This document shows, piece by piece, positions 17,259-26,387 of a stretch of 64,000 bases of DNA (positions are counted from its first letter, which is position 1; each line of letters opens with the position of its first letter). The translations under genes were made by a program, and so were the position numbers. The DNA is from Shimia sp047124445 (GTDB lineage Bacteria; Pseudomonadota; Alphaproteobacteria; Rhodobacterales; Rhodobacteraceae), in assembly GCF_047124445.1 (NCBI RefSeq), contig NZ_CP138921.1, positions 744,001 to 808,000 of the forward strand, in the 5' to 3' direction. A model generated the notes under the pieces. That model was given only the letters and a program-made list of their open reading frames with translations, had not been told where the DNA came from and ran no database searches.

Positions 17259-18563
17259 TTAGTCTTTGAAAACGCGGGCAAAGATCGTGTCGACGTGTTT
17301 GGTGTGGTAGCCCATGTCAAACTTCTCGTTGATGCCATCAACACCCAGAGCGGCCACAACATCGGCGTCCGCCAGAAGTTGCTCCTGGAAGTCCACACGC
17401 TCCTCCCAAACTTTGAGCGCGTTGCGCTGCACCATGGCGTAGGCGTCTTCACGGGACACGCCGGCTTGGGTCAGTGCCAGAAGAACACGCTGAGACATCA
17501 CCAGACCCGGGAACTTGTTCATGTTGTCGAGCATGTTCTCTGGGAAGATCAACATCTTGTCGACGACACCAGCCAAACGGTTCAGGGCGAAGTCCAGGGT
17601 CACAGTGGCGTCCGGGCCAATGCCGCGCTCGACGGAAGAGTGGGAAATATCCCGCTCGTGCCACAGGGCAACGTTTTCCATCGCCGGGATTACAGTCATA
17701 CGCACCAGACGGGCCAGACCGGTGAGGTTTTCGGTCAGAACCGGGTTCTTCTTGTGTGGCATCGCCGAGGAGCCTTTTTGCCCCATGGAGAAGAATTCCG
17801 CGCCTTCCAGCACCTCGGTGCGCTGCATGTGGCGGATTTCCACAGCGATGTTTTCGATCGACGAGGCAATCACGCCCAGAACCGCAAAGAACATGGCGTG
17901 ACGATCACGCGGGATCACCTGCGTGGAGATCGGCTCAGGGGTCAGGCCCAGCTGTTCACAGACGTGCTCTTCTACGGCTGGGTCGATGTTGGCGAAGGTG
18001 CCGACCGCGCCGGAGATGGCGCCGGTGGCGATCTCTTCACGCGCTTGCTGCAGGCGGGCCTTGTTGCGGTCCATTTCGGCGTAGAACCGCGCGAAAGTCA
18101 GGCCCATGGTTGTTGGCTCTGCGTGGATGCCGTGGGAGCGGCCAACGCGCAGGGTGTCTTTGTGCTCAAACGCACGTTTTTTCAACGCGGCCAGTACCTT
18201 GTCCAGATCGGCCAGCAAGATATCGGCGGCGCGCACAAGCTGCACGTTCAGGCAGGTGTCCAGCACGTCGGAAGAGGTCATACCCTGGTGAACAAAGCGC
18301 GCTTCCTCAGAACCAACATGCTCGGCCAAGTGGGTCAAAAACGCGATCACGTCATGCTTGGTCACGGCTTCGATCTCGTCAATGCGCGCCACGTCAAACT
18401 CTACGTCTTTGGCTTTCCAGACCGCGTCCGCGTTTTCCTGCGGGATCACACCCAGCTTGGCCTGTGCGTCACAGGCATGCGCCTCGATCTCGTACCAGAT
18501 TTTGAATTTGGTTTCAGGCGACCAAACGGCAACCATATCGGGGCGGGCATAGCGCGGGATCAT
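17259..18563 (-). CDS. purB: Adenylosuccinate lyase
   Basis: A 434-residue fumarase/aspartase-superfamily enzyme that cleaves SAICAR and adenylosuccinate in purine synthesis. It shows HQGMTSSDV at about 92-100, GRSHGIHAEP at 141-150 and the signature GSSAMPHKKN at 264-273. Length and motif order are normal. It is transcribed alone and divergently from the secreted protein gene at 18729. Confidence 0.97.
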   Translation of the reverse strand: MIPRYARPDMVAVWSPETKFKIWYEIEAHACDAQAKLGVIPQENADAVWKAKDVEFDVARIDEIEAVTKHDVIAFLTHLAEHVGSEEARFVHQGMTSSDVLDTCLNVQLVRAADILLADLDKVLAALKKRAFEHKDTLRVGRSHGIHAEPTTMGLTFARFYAEMDRNKARLQQAREEIATGAISGAVGTFANIDPAVEEHVCEQLGLTPEPISTQVIPRDRHAMFFAVLGVIASSIENIAVEIRHMQRTEVLEGAEFFSMGQKGSSAMPHKKNPVLTENLTGLARLVRMTVIPAMENVALWHERDISHSSVERGIGPDATVTLDFALNRLAGVVDKMLIFPENMLDNMNKFPGLVMSQRVLLALTQAGVSREDAYAMVQRNALKVWEERVDFQEQLLADADVVAALGVDGINEKFDMGYHTKHVDTIFARVFKD

Positions 18564-18728
18564 AATCTCAGCCTTGCATTGTTAGCTATTGGGGTCGCGG
18601 CCCGTTTAGACGGTGCAACCCAAAACAGCAAGGTTTTCACGCTGCAATGCGGCGATTTCCTCCGGAACCCCCTATACAATCGCCTAGATTGAGTGTCCTA
18701 TGGCCGTGATATTTTACTGGAGGCATTT

Positions 18729-19286
18729 ATGCATAAGACGTTGAGGCTGGGCGGCCTGCTCCTGAGTGCTGCGCTTTGGGCCGCGCCCATGGCGGTGCAA
18801 GCGGACACCCAGGTGGTCTACAGCGATCAATCCCGCAATGTGTTTCAGGTGGATGTGCCTGATTTCTGGAAGCTGCGCGTGGGTGGCCCTCGGGAGTTGT
18901 CTCCCGACGGGGATGAGGACATCCGAGCGGTGGAGCGCGTGTTCGGCTTGGAACCGGAGAGCGATCACGGGGTTTGGGTGGGGCTGATTTCGCCGCCTCG
19001 GTTCCGTTCCCTGGAAGATGCCAAGGAATACGCCCGCGGTTTGAGTGGTCAGCTGGCCAAAACCACCGAGATCCTGAGTGCCGAAGACCGCCGCGTTGGC
19101 AACTACCCGGCAACTGTGATCACCGGCACCGGGCGACGGGACGGTCGGCCTGTGTCCTTCAACGTGACCATGCTCGACATCAAAAACGGTCGGGTCGTGG
19201 TCGCGCTGACCATCATGTCTCAGGGCTTTGACCAAAGCGCCCTAGCTGACGTGAACGCCATTCTCACTTCAATCAAAGCGCGCTAG
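18729..19286 (+). CDS. Secreted protein of unknown function
   Basis: A 185-residue protein with a signal peptide (cleavage about residue 23, AVQA). The body resembles the PsbP/DcrB-like type of small alpha-beta protein only in general pattern: VDVPDFWKLRVGGPREL, then AKEYARGLSGQL and a C-terminal helix. I do not recognise a defined family. GGAGG six bases upstream fixes the ATG at 18729. It is followed 12 bases later by a lipoprotein gene, probably on the same transcript. Confidence 0.7.
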   Translation: MHKTLRLGGLLLSAALWAAPMAVQADTQVVYSDQSRNVFQVDVPDFWKLRVGGPRELSPDGDEDIRAVERVFGLEPESDHGVWVGLISPPRFRSLEDAKEYARGLSGQLAKTTEILSAEDRRVGNYPATVITGTGRRDGRPVSFNVTMLDIKNGRVVVALTIMSQGFDQSALADVNAILTSIKAR

Positions 19287-19298
19287 GGAGGCCGGATT

Positions 19299-19604
19299 AT
19301 GAAGTCTTTTCAGAGACCTTTGAAACTTCTAGCCGCTTTGGCGACGGGTGTGACCTTGTTAAGTGCCTGTGAGAACACCGGCGGCGGCGGCTCTTCGGCC
19401 TATTATGACTCGATGATGTGGAACGACTATTATTACCGTCCATATCCGCCGCGCCCGGAGCGTCCGCCGCGTCCGGAACACCCGATTGAGCGCCCACCGG
19501 AACGTCCGGTGCACCCGATTGCACCGCGTCCACCAGTCACACGTCCAACGCCGCGCCCACGACCGACTCCTCGGCCAGCGCCACGTCCGTCGCCACGACG
19601 GTAA
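19299..19604 (+). CDS. Small proline/arginine-rich lipoprotein
   Basis: A 101-residue protein with a lipoprotein signal whose lipobox LLSAC puts the lipidated cysteine at residue 24. A Gly/Ser/Tyr segment follows, then about 60 residues made of PRPERPP-, PRPTPRP- and PRPSPRR-like units. The tail is strongly basic and extended, suited to binding peptidoglycan or polyanions, but no function is known. GGAGG lies before the ATG. Confidence 0.72.
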   Translation: MKSFQRPLKLLAALATGVTLLSACENTGGGGSSAYYDSMMWNDYYYRPYPPRPERPPRPEHPIERPPERPVHPIAPRPPVTRPTPRPRPTPRPAPRPSPRR

Positions 19605-19613
19605 GGGGCGTGG

Positions 19614-20825
19614 TCACGCCAGTTGCGTGACCACTTTGCTGGACTGCTCCAAAGTGCGATGCACAGGGCAGCGGTCCGCGATTTCCAACAACCGGGCGCG
19701 CTGCTCTTGGGTGAGCGCGCCTTCCAAGTGAATTTTGCGGCGAAACTGGTCCACTTTTTGCCCGGCCGGGGCTTCGGCATCTGCTGCATGAATCTTGTCG
19801 TGGCACACATCCACCCAAACATGGTCCAGAGGCCAGTTTTTGCGCCGGGCATACATGCGGATGGTCATGGATGTGCAAGCGCCGAGGCCTGCCGACAAAA
19901 AACCATAAGGCGTCATGCCACGGTTGCTGCCGCCATAGGCCAGGGGCTCATCGGCCAAGGCGTGATGGAATGGTCCGGCGTTCACATCCTGCAAAAAGCC
20001 TGCCGGATTGGCCTCTGACACGCGCACAACACCTTCTGGCGCACCAGGAGGCGGGGCAGGCGGAGTCAGTGTCAGATATCGTCCCACCCAGGAGGCAATC
20101 ACCTCCGCGGCGTATTCCGCGTCTTTGGGATTGGTGATCAAATGATCGGCGTCATCCAATGTGACAAAGCTTTTGGGATGTTTGGCGGCCTCAAAAATCT
20201 GCGCAGCGTTGTCGATGCTGACCGTGGCGTCGAGAGGCGCGTGCAAGACGAGCAAGGCCTTGTTCAAGCTGGCAATGCACTTACTGAGGTTCTGATTGGA
20301 TATGTCTTCGAGAAAGGCTTTTTTGATTTCAAACGGCCGACCGCCCAGCGACACCGTGGCTTGACCATCGAAGGTGATCTGATCGGTATGCGCGTCAAAC
20401 TGATGCGCCACATGCGCAGGATCAGAGGGCGCGCCCAAGGTGACAACCGCTTTTGCCGTGTCGATTTGCGTGGCTGCGCGCAAGACCGCTGCGCCGCCCA
20501 GGCTGTGCCCAATCAGTAAATCAGGGGCCATATCACGGCTTGAGAGGTAGTCTGCCGCTGCAATTAAATCGGCCACATTGCTGGAAAAATGCGTGTTGGC
20601 AAATTCGCCTTCGGAATGTCCAAGGCCAGTAAAATCAAACCGCAACACGGCGATGCCCATCGTGGCGAGGCGGGCCGCAATTCGCCGCGCCGCCGGAATA
20701 TCTTTGGAGCAGGTGAAACAATGCGCAAACACCGCAGTCGCCAGATGTGGCCCTTCCGGCAGATCCAGGCGCGCGGCTAATATGTCGCCGGCGTAACCGG
20801 CAAATGTGATGCGTTCGGTGGGCAT
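19614..20825 (-). CDS. Bifunctional alpha/beta hydrolase - OsmC fusion protein
   Basis: A 403-residue fusion. Residues 1-255 are an alpha/beta hydrolase with the nucleophile elbow GHSLGG (Ser108), D199 and H228 as likely triad members. Residues about 270-403 are an OsmC/Ohr domain with the two redox cysteines C317 (GACTSMT) and C386 (DRCPVH), as in peroxiredoxin-like OsmC proteins that reduce organic peroxides. The substrate of the hydrolase half is unknown. AAGGAG seven bases upstream supports the 20825 start over 20891. It is convergent with the lipoprotein gene. Confidence 0.88.
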   Translation of the reverse strand: MPTERITFAGYAGDILAARLDLPEGPHLATAVFAHCFTCSKDIPAARRIAARLATMGIAVLRFDFTGLGHSEGEFANTHFSSNVADLIAAADYLSSRDMAPDLLIGHSLGGAAVLRAATQIDTAKAVVTLGAPSDPAHVAHQFDAHTDQITFDGQATVSLGGRPFEIKKAFLEDISNQNLSKCIASLNKALLVLHAPLDATVSIDNAAQIFEAAKHPKSFVTLDDADHLITNPKDAEYAAEVIASWVGRYLTLTPPAPPPGAPEGVVRVSEANPAGFLQDVNAGPFHHALADEPLAYGGSNRGMTPYGFLSAGLGACTSMTIRMYARRKNWPLDHVWVDVCHDKIHAADAEAPAGQKVDQFRRKIHLEGALTQEQRARLLEIADRCPVHRTLEQSSKVVTQLA

Positions 20826-20991
20826 GAGGCGCTCCTTTGTCGTGTTGTCCCAATGTGGGCCGGAAGCGCAGGGGAGCAAAGCCACTGCCACACAATCTCA
20901 CGGCAAGGTGACCTGATGCGAGCAGGGCGCAACGCAACGGCACCAAAGTTTGTTGATGTCATAAGGGATTGGCTGCGCTACGCCTGTTGGC

Positions 20992-21750
20992 ATGACAGAA
21001 ATCTTGCAGACCTCCATTCCCTATGACGCTTTGGCAGACCGCCCGCTGCCCGGCATTGCGCCTTTAAACCTCGAGGATTGGTTGATCGTAGATGATGCCT
21101 ACGCTGCGCAAATGTCGTTGCGTAGCAGCCTGTTATCCGAAAAACCTGATCTGGTTTCTGCCCTGTCCGAAAAGGCCCTACCTGCGGCGCAGGAAGTGCT
21201 GGACATGGCGCTGGATCAACTGGCAGACCGAGCTGATTTCGATGTTGGGCAGCAAGAGGTGCGCTGTCCTGATGGGCGTGTCGTTGCCATTGATCGCGCA
21301 AACCCGCTGCGTACACTTGGACAGGTCATTCAGGAAGATATTTGTCTGATGCAAAAGGTTGGCGAGGAACATGTGCTCACCGGCGCGGTGTTGTGCTTTC
21401 CGGCCAGTTGGACCTTGTCGGAGAAATTCATGCGTCCGTTGATCGGGATACATGTGCCAGTGGCAGAGTATGACGACAACATCGCCAAACGGGTCCAACG
21501 GCTGTTTGATGGTGTGCGGGCAGGCCGGCCGCTGTGGCGCAAAAACGCACTCTGGTATGACGATCCATCGTTGTTCACACCACGCCCGGAGGACGCACCA
21601 CGTGATCCTGTGCCCGCGACAACCGGCGCGTTTCTGCGGTCCGAAAAGCAGTGCATTCTGCGCCTGCCTCAAACAGACGCGGTGGTGTTCTCGATCCACA
21701 CATTCATGGTGCGGCGTGAACAGGTAATGCAAGCGCCCGCGGCCCAATAG
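20992..21750 (+). CDS. DUF3445 (haem-dependent N-demethylase-like) protein
   Basis: A 252-residue cytoplasmic protein whose layout fits DUF3445. The N-terminal segment is PLPGIAPLNLEDWLIVDD, the centre has LGQVIQEDICLM and VLCFPASWTLSEKFMRPL with IHVPVAEY, and the C-terminus has RSEKQCILRLPQTDAVVFSIHT. DUF3445 proteins include haem-dependent oxidative N-demethylases. No partner oxidoreductase genes are adjacent, so the substrate is open. Confidence 0.8.
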   Translation: MTEILQTSIPYDALADRPLPGIAPLNLEDWLIVDDAYAAQMSLRSSLLSEKPDLVSALSEKALPAAQEVLDMALDQLADRADFDVGQQEVRCPDGRVVAIDRANPLRTLGQVIQEDICLMQKVGEEHVLTGAVLCFPASWTLSEKFMRPLIGIHVPVAEYDDNIAKRVQRLFDGVRAGRPLWRKNALWYDDPSLFTPRPEDAPRDPVPATTGAFLRSEKQCILRLPQTDAVVFSIHTFMVRREQVMQAPAAQ

Positions 21751-21771
21751 AGCAGCGGGCGCAACAAAGGT

Positions 21772-22818
21772 TTAGGCTTTTGCCCGCTGCACCATGCCAA
21801 ACAGATCGCGTGGATCGTCCGGGTCTGCCAGCATGTCCAGATCTTCGTGGAACGGTGTCTGAGCCACCTTGTCGCGGATATAGCGCAGGGCAGAGAAGTC
21901 CTCGATGGCAAAGCCAACACTGTCAAACAGGGTGATCTGCCGCGCGTCGCGACGGCCTTGCTTCTCACCCATGATCACTTGCCAGAGTTCCGTGACCGCA
22001 AAATCCGGGTCCATCTGTTGGATTTCGCCTTCGATGCGGGTCTGTTCAGGGAACTCCACAAACACGTCAGAGCGCTCCAGAATGCCTTTGGCCAGTTCCG
22101 TCTTGCCCGGGCAATCCCCACCAATCGCGTTGATATGCACACCAGCGCCAACCATGTTGTCGCTCAGAATGGTGGCGTATTGCTTGTCTGCGGTACAGGT
22201 GGTCAGAATCTGTGCACCTTCAATGGCTTCTTCAGGCGTTTTGCACACCACAACCTTTAGTCCGCTGTCTTCCAGATTGGCCGCGCATTTCGCGGTGGCC
22301 GCAGGGTCTTTGTCATAGAGTCGCACAGATTTCAGGCCGATGATGGCTTTCATCGCAAGCGTCTGAAACTCCGACTGCGCGCCATTGCCGATCATCGCCA
22401 TCGTGTGTGCACCTTTCGGCGCGAGGTACTTGGCCGCCATGGCGGAGGTCGCGGCTGTGCGCAGGGCGGTCAGAATGGTCATCTCGGTCAGCAGCACCGG
22501 ATAGCCGGTATAAACGTCCGCCAGCAGGCCAAAGGCGGTTACTGTTTGCAATCCTTCGGCGGTGTTCTTGGGGTGACCGTTTACATACTTGAAGCCATAG
22601 GCCTCACCGTCAGAGGTCGGCATAAGCTCGATCACGCCCACATCAGAGTGGCTCGCCACACGTGGGGTTTTGTCAAACAGCTCCCAACGACGGAAGTCCT
22701 CTTCGACATAGTCGGCCAGATCCTTGAGCATTTGCTCCACGCCCACATGGTGCACAAGGCGCATCATATTGTCGACCGAAACAAAGGGAACGAGAGCTTT
22801 TTCAGAGGGTTGTGTCAT
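21772..22818 (-). CDS. ocd: Ornithine cyclodeaminase
   Basis: A 348-residue NAD-dependent enzyme of the OCD/mu-crystallin family that turns L-ornithine into proline and ammonia. GNGAQS at 144-149 starts the dinucleotide-binding fold, K77 sits in FKYVNGHP, and INAIGGDCPGKTEL carries the conserved Asp. It lies 20 bases downstream of the arginase gene, so both steps from arginine to proline are in one transcript. Confidence 0.93.
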   Translation of the reverse strand: MTQPSEKALVPFVSVDNMMRLVHHVGVEQMLKDLADYVEEDFRRWELFDKTPRVASHSDVGVIELMPTSDGEAYGFKYVNGHPKNTAEGLQTVTAFGLLADVYTGYPVLLTEMTILTALRTAATSAMAAKYLAPKGAHTMAMIGNGAQSEFQTLAMKAIIGLKSVRLYDKDPAATAKCAANLEDSGLKVVVCKTPEEAIEGAQILTTCTADKQYATILSDNMVGAGVHINAIGGDCPGKTELAKGILERSDVFVEFPEQTRIEGEIQQMDPDFAVTELWQVIMGEKQGRRDARQITLFDSVGFAIEDFSALRYIRDKVAQTPFHEDLDMLADPDDPRDLFGMVQRAKA

Positions 22819-22837
22819 TTAGTTGATCCCCAAAAGA

Positions 22838-23764
22838 TTACGAGAAACTGCGTGTCGGGCGGTCAAACACACGGCGGCCAAGAGCAGAAGCGGCCAGGTC
22901 GACCATCAGCTTGGCTGTACGTCCGCGTTCATCCAGGAACGGGTTGAGCTCCACCAAATCGAGCGAGGTCATCAGCCCGCTGTCATGCAGCATCTCCATC
23001 ACCAGATGCGCTTCACGGACGGTTGCGCCCCCCGGAACCGTGGTACCGACGGCTGGTGCCACTGAGGGGTCAAGGAAGTCGACATCGAGCGAGACATGTA
23101 ACATGCCGTTCTGGGCCGCCACATGCTCCAGGAACGCCGCAAGCGGCCGGGCAATGCCGTTTTCATCGATCTCGCGCATGTCGTGACGGCGGATCTTGGT
23201 TGCCTGCAGCGTTTCGCGCTCCGCATCGTCCACCGAGCGCAGCCCAATCATACAGATGTTTTCTTCGGGCACAGGGTTTTTGACAACTGGGAAGGCATCA
23301 AATCCTTTACGACCGGCGAAATAGGCCACGGGCGTGCCATGCAAATTGCCGCTGTCCGTGCTTTGCGGGGTGTGGAAATCCGTATGCGCGTCCAGCCACA
23401 GAACAAACTGCGGACGGCCCTGACTGGCGGCGTGATTGGCAACACCGGCCACCGTGCCTGCTGACAAACTATGATCACCCCCCATAAAGATTGGGAAGCC
23501 GTCACGCATGGCGGTTTCTGCCGCCTCAGTGAGCGCAGTGGTCCAGGCGACAGTCTCGTTGAGGGCGTGCAACTCGTGATCCTGCGCGTCCGGTTCAAAC
23601 GGAGCCGGGGACAGGTTGCCAAGGTCCTGAACGCTGTGGCCCAAATTTTGCAAGGTTTCGCCCAATTGGGAGGTGCGGTAGGCGTCGGGGCCCATCAAGC
23701 AGCCTCTGCGGCGTTTGCCGCTGTCCACCGGAGCGCCCACCAATAAGCAGTTTTTCTGTGTCAT
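22838..23764 (-). CDS. rocF: Arginase
   Basis: A 308-residue ureohydrolase that splits arginine to ornithine and urea. The manganese-binding motifs are GGDHS at 95-99, DAHTDFH at 125-131 and SLDVDFLDP at 225-233. The start at 23764 (MTQKN) gives normal family length; an ATG at 23776 is possible and the longer frame to 23980 is not, because it overlaps the divergent regulator. The next gene downstream is ornithine cyclodeaminase. Confidence 0.94.
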   Translation of the reverse strand: MTQKNCLLVGAPVDSGKRRRGCLMGPDAYRTSQLGETLQNLGHSVQDLGNLSPAPFEPDAQDHELHALNETVAWTTALTEAAETAMRDGFPIFMGGDHSLSAGTVAGVANHAASQGRPQFVLWLDAHTDFHTPQSTDSGNLHGTPVAYFAGRKGFDAFPVVKNPVPEENICMIGLRSVDDAERETLQATKIRRHDMREIDENGIARPLAAFLEHVAAQNGMLHVSLDVDFLDPSVAPAVGTTVPGGATVREAHLVMEMLHDSGLMTSLDLVELNPFLDERGRTAKLMVDLAASALGRRVFDRPTRSFS

Positions 23765-23882
23765 TCTTGATCCCATGTTCGGCGATTTGGGAAAAAATCC
23801 TTCCGAAATGGGTTGATTTACACCCCTCAATTTGCACATAACGAGCAGTGATTTCTCAAATCGACAGTGAGGGCTGCGCAAT

Positions 23883-24308
23883 ATGGACGATATTGATCGG
23901 AAGTTGATCTCGGCGCTGCGCCATGACGCACGGGCGTCTTTGTCGGATCTGGCCATCGACCTTGGTGTGTCCCGTACCACAGTCCGCGGCCGAATTGAAC
24001 GCTTGCATCAACGCGGCGACATTGTTGGCTTTACCGTGGTCCTGCAGGAAGACGCCAAAAGCGATCCAGTGCGTGGTCTCATGATGCTGGGCATCGAAGG
24101 GCGCGGCACCGACCGGATTGTTCGCCAACTGACTGGTTTGACCGCTGTACGCGCCATCCACAGCACCAACGGGCGTTGGGACCTCATTCTGGAGCTTGGC
24201 ACCGATACATTGGATCACTTGGATGACGTGCTGACGCAAATCCGTCGTCTGGATGGGGTCGCAACAAGTGAAACCAACTTGCTGTTGTCAACGCGCAAAT
24301 CCGGTTGA
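23883..24308 (+). CDS. Lrp/AsnC family transcriptional regulator
   Basis: A 141-residue regulator with an N-terminal helix-turn-helix (about residues 3-50, DDIDRKLISALRHDARASLS then LGVSRTTVRGRIERL) and a C-terminal RAM ligand-binding domain. It is divergent from arginase with a 118-base shared intergenic region, so it most likely controls the arginase-cyclodeaminase transcript in response to arginine or ornithine. That assignment is inferred from position. Confidence 0.9.
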   Translation: MDDIDRKLISALRHDARASLSDLAIDLGVSRTTVRGRIERLHQRGDIVGFTVVLQEDAKSDPVRGLMMLGIEGRGTDRIVRQLTGLTAVRAIHSTNGRWDLILELGTDTLDHLDDVLTQIRRLDGVATSETNLLLSTRKSG

Positions 24309-24331
24309 GGGCTTGCGCGTTACCAACTGAC

Positions 24332-24799
24332 TTATTTGAGTTTTTTGATGGCGTAGACCCAGAGGGCCGCGGCGCCAAGAGACAGTAAAGCGTTGTAGTT
24401 GGCCATGGAGAGGCCGAAGAGCTCCCAGGGAATCTCGTCACACCGCACCAGCGGGGCGGACATGATCTGGTTAAACAGATCATCAGCGCTCATGTTCGAC
24501 ACATCCGAGCTTGTGCAAGTGGAAGGCCCTTCCCACCATTTGCGCTCAACGCCGGTGTGATAGAGGCCCACGATCCCGGACACCGCCGCACCGGCCGCCG
24601 CCAAATAGGCCAAGAGCCCGAGGCCGGTCACGATTGCCAACAAGCCCGCGCCTGCGGCCACCCAATGTGGGTACCGCTGGTAGTAACACAGTTTGCAGGG
24701 CGGCATTTCGCCAATGAATTCAAAGCCCCAGGCCCCGAGGATCATCGCCACCGAGAAGCCGGTCAAAAGCACATAGGCCAGTTTTTGTGTCCGTTTCAT
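24332..24799 (-). CDS. dsbB: Disulfide bond formation protein DsbB
   Basis: A 155-residue, four-helix inner-membrane quinone reductase that reoxidises DsbA. The first periplasmic cysteine pair is C35-x-x-C38 (PPCKLCYYQRYPH), the second pair C95 and C120. It overlaps the preceding YqaA-like gene by four bases. Confidence 0.92.
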   Translation of the reverse strand: MKRTQKLAYVLLTGFSVAMILGAWGFEFIGEMPPCKLCYYQRYPHWVAAGAGLLAIVTGLGLLAYLAAAGAAVSGIVGLYHTGVERKWWEGPSTCTSSDVSNMSADDLFNQIMSAPLVRCDEIPWELFGLSMANYNALLSLGAAALWVYAIKKLK

Positions 24800-25374
24800 A
24801 GATATTTCACCGCAAGAAAGCCGCCAAACAGCAGGATCAGGAAGAGAGTGGTCACAAGGCCTAGGCGTTTTTCGATAAAGTTACGCACTGGCTCGCCGAA
24901 CTTGCGCAACAGCGCCGCCACCAGGAAGAATCGGATGCCGCGGGCCAAAACCGAGGTCGCCATAAATGTCGCCAATGGCATGTGGGTGAAGCCGGACATG
25001 ATGGTGATGACCTTGTAGGGGAAAGGCGTGATGCCAGCGCCCAGGACGGCCCAGAAGCCAAAGTCATTAAACCGTGTGGAGAACTCCGCCACCGCATCGG
25101 CTTTGCCCAGCGACTGCAAAATTGGTTCACCAATGGTTTCGAAGGCGAAGTAGCCAATGGCGTAGCCAAACAATCCGCCGATCACCGAAGACACCAGAGC
25201 CACCAGCGCGATCAGCCACGCTCGGCTGGGGCGGGCCAGAATCATCGGGATCATCAAAACGTCCGGTGGGATCGGGAAAAACGAACTTTCGGCAAAGCTG
25301 ACAATGGCCAAGGCCCACAATGCGCGTGGATGATCTGCCAGGCGCATGGTCCAGTCGTATAGGCGTTGCAGCAT
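24796..25374 (-). CDS. YqaA/DedA-like (VTT domain) membrane protein
   Basis: A 192-residue membrane protein with SFAESSFFPIPPDVLMIPM near the N-terminus and GAGITPFPYKVITIMSGF in the centre, matching the VTT/SNARE-associated family. Related DedA proteins flip or transport lipids; the role of YqaA types is not established. The start at 25374 (MLQRLYDW) is preferred to a 27-residue longer frame. It is translationally coupled to dsbB. Confidence 0.85.
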   Translation of the reverse strand: MLQRLYDWTMRLADHPRALWALAIVSFAESSFFPIPPDVLMIPMILARPSRAWLIALVALVSSVIGGLFGYAIGYFAFETIGEPILQSLGKADAVAEFSTRFNDFGFWAVLGAGITPFPYKVITIMSGFTHMPLATFMATSVLARGIRFFLVAALLRKFGEPVRNFIEKRLGLVTTLFLILLFGGFLAVKYL

Positions 25375-25541
25375 GAAAAGTCTCTTTGGCCTGTCTAGTG
25401 TTCTGTCTTGCCTAGGCATTTGCCTTTGAAGTGCAAGCAAATAAATTGTGATCACGTCTCGGTTTGCAAATTTCCGCAGATCAAAATCTTTTCGTTTTGT
25501 GGCTGGACCTTCCTCCCATCCTTGGCTAAATCAAACCCGTG

Positions 25542-25627
25542 GCCCAAGTGGCGGAATGGTAGACGCAGGGGATTCAAAATCCCCCGATGGCAACATCGTG
25601 AGAGTTCGAGTCTCTCCTTGGGCACCA
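25542..25627 (+). tRNA. tRNA-Leu (anticodon CAA)
   Basis: The acceptor GCCCAAG pairs with CTTGGGC, followed by A and an encoded CCA. The anticodon stem GGGGA/TCCCC encloses the loop TTCAAAA with CAA. A long variable arm (CGATG-GCAA-CATCG) and the GTTCGAGTC T-loop mark a class II tRNA that reads UUG. Confidence 0.96.
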
Positions 25628-25802
25628 CCTCGCTGACAGATCTATTTGTTACAAACGCGTACAGGTTTGTTTGCATGTGTCACACTTTTTTCCGCGAATC
25701 CCACAAAATTGCTGGAAAACCCAACCTTGGCCCCCTAGCACTATGCATCAACTGGGTAGGCGCACCATGGGTGGGGCCTCAAAGGGCAGGGGGAGAGGCA
25801 AT

Positions 25803-26387
25803 ATGCACAGGGCGATCCGCGCCATTGCGCAGAGCACAGCGATTCTTGGCGGCTTGGTGCTTACTGCGTTAATTCTACTAACTTGTGTGAGTATTCTGGG
25901 GCGCTCCATCAGCACCCTGGCGCATACGGCGTTTTTGGAGCGCATCGCCAATGGCTTTGCCACGTGGCTGCAAACGTCAGGGGTTGGCTCGGTCAATGGC
26001 GATTTTGAGTTGCTGGAAGCCGGAGTGGCCTTTGCCATCTTTGCCTTCCTGCCGATCTGCCAGTTGCATGGTGCCCATGCCACCGTGGATGTCTTCACCA
26101 ATTTTCTGCCGCAACGCGCCAATCGCTATTTGATCGCCTTTTGGGAATGTGTGCTGGCGGCGGTGATCGTGCTGATCACCTGGCGTTTGTTTGCCGGGTT
26201 GCAAAGCAAATACGCCTATGGCGAAACCACCTTTTTGCTGCAATTTCCGGTCTGGTGGGCCTATGCCGCCAGCTTTGCGGCAGCCTGTGTGGCCTCATTG
26301 GTGTCAGTATACTGCGCGGCCATGCGCATCTGGTCGGCCCTGACAGGGCGCGGCTCCATGACCGCGATTGGAGAGACGGCAAAATGA
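25803..26387 (+). CDS. TRAP transporter small permease (DctQ-like)
   Basis: A 194-residue membrane protein with four helices, the DctQ-type layout: an N-terminal helix at about 14-35, then FAIFAFLPICQLHGAHATVDVF and two C-terminal helices. It pairs with the large permease, whose ATG overlaps its stop. A GGGGAGAGG Shine-Dalgarno places the start at 25803. No solute-binding (DctP-type) gene is adjacent, so the substrate cannot be inferred. Confidence 0.88.
   Translation: MHRAIRAIAQSTAILGGLVLTALILLTCVSILGRSISTLAHTAFLERIANGFATWLQTSGVGSVNGDFELLEAGVAFAIFAFLPICQLHGAHATVDVFTNFLPQRANRYLIAFWECVLAAVIVLITWRLFAGLQSKYAYGETTFLLQFPVWWAYAASFAAACVASLVSVYCAAMRIWSALTGRGSMTAIGETAK

Noticed and set aside
17295..18692. 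465-codon open frame on the plus strand opposite purB
   Set aside because: purB has all its motifs; the plus-strand frame has low-information His/Gly/Val-rich sequence and no family pattern.
25542..25802. tRNA-Leu as an integration site for a mobile element
   Set aside because: No integrase, no repeated 3' tRNA end and no change of gene type downstream; the TRAP genes look native.
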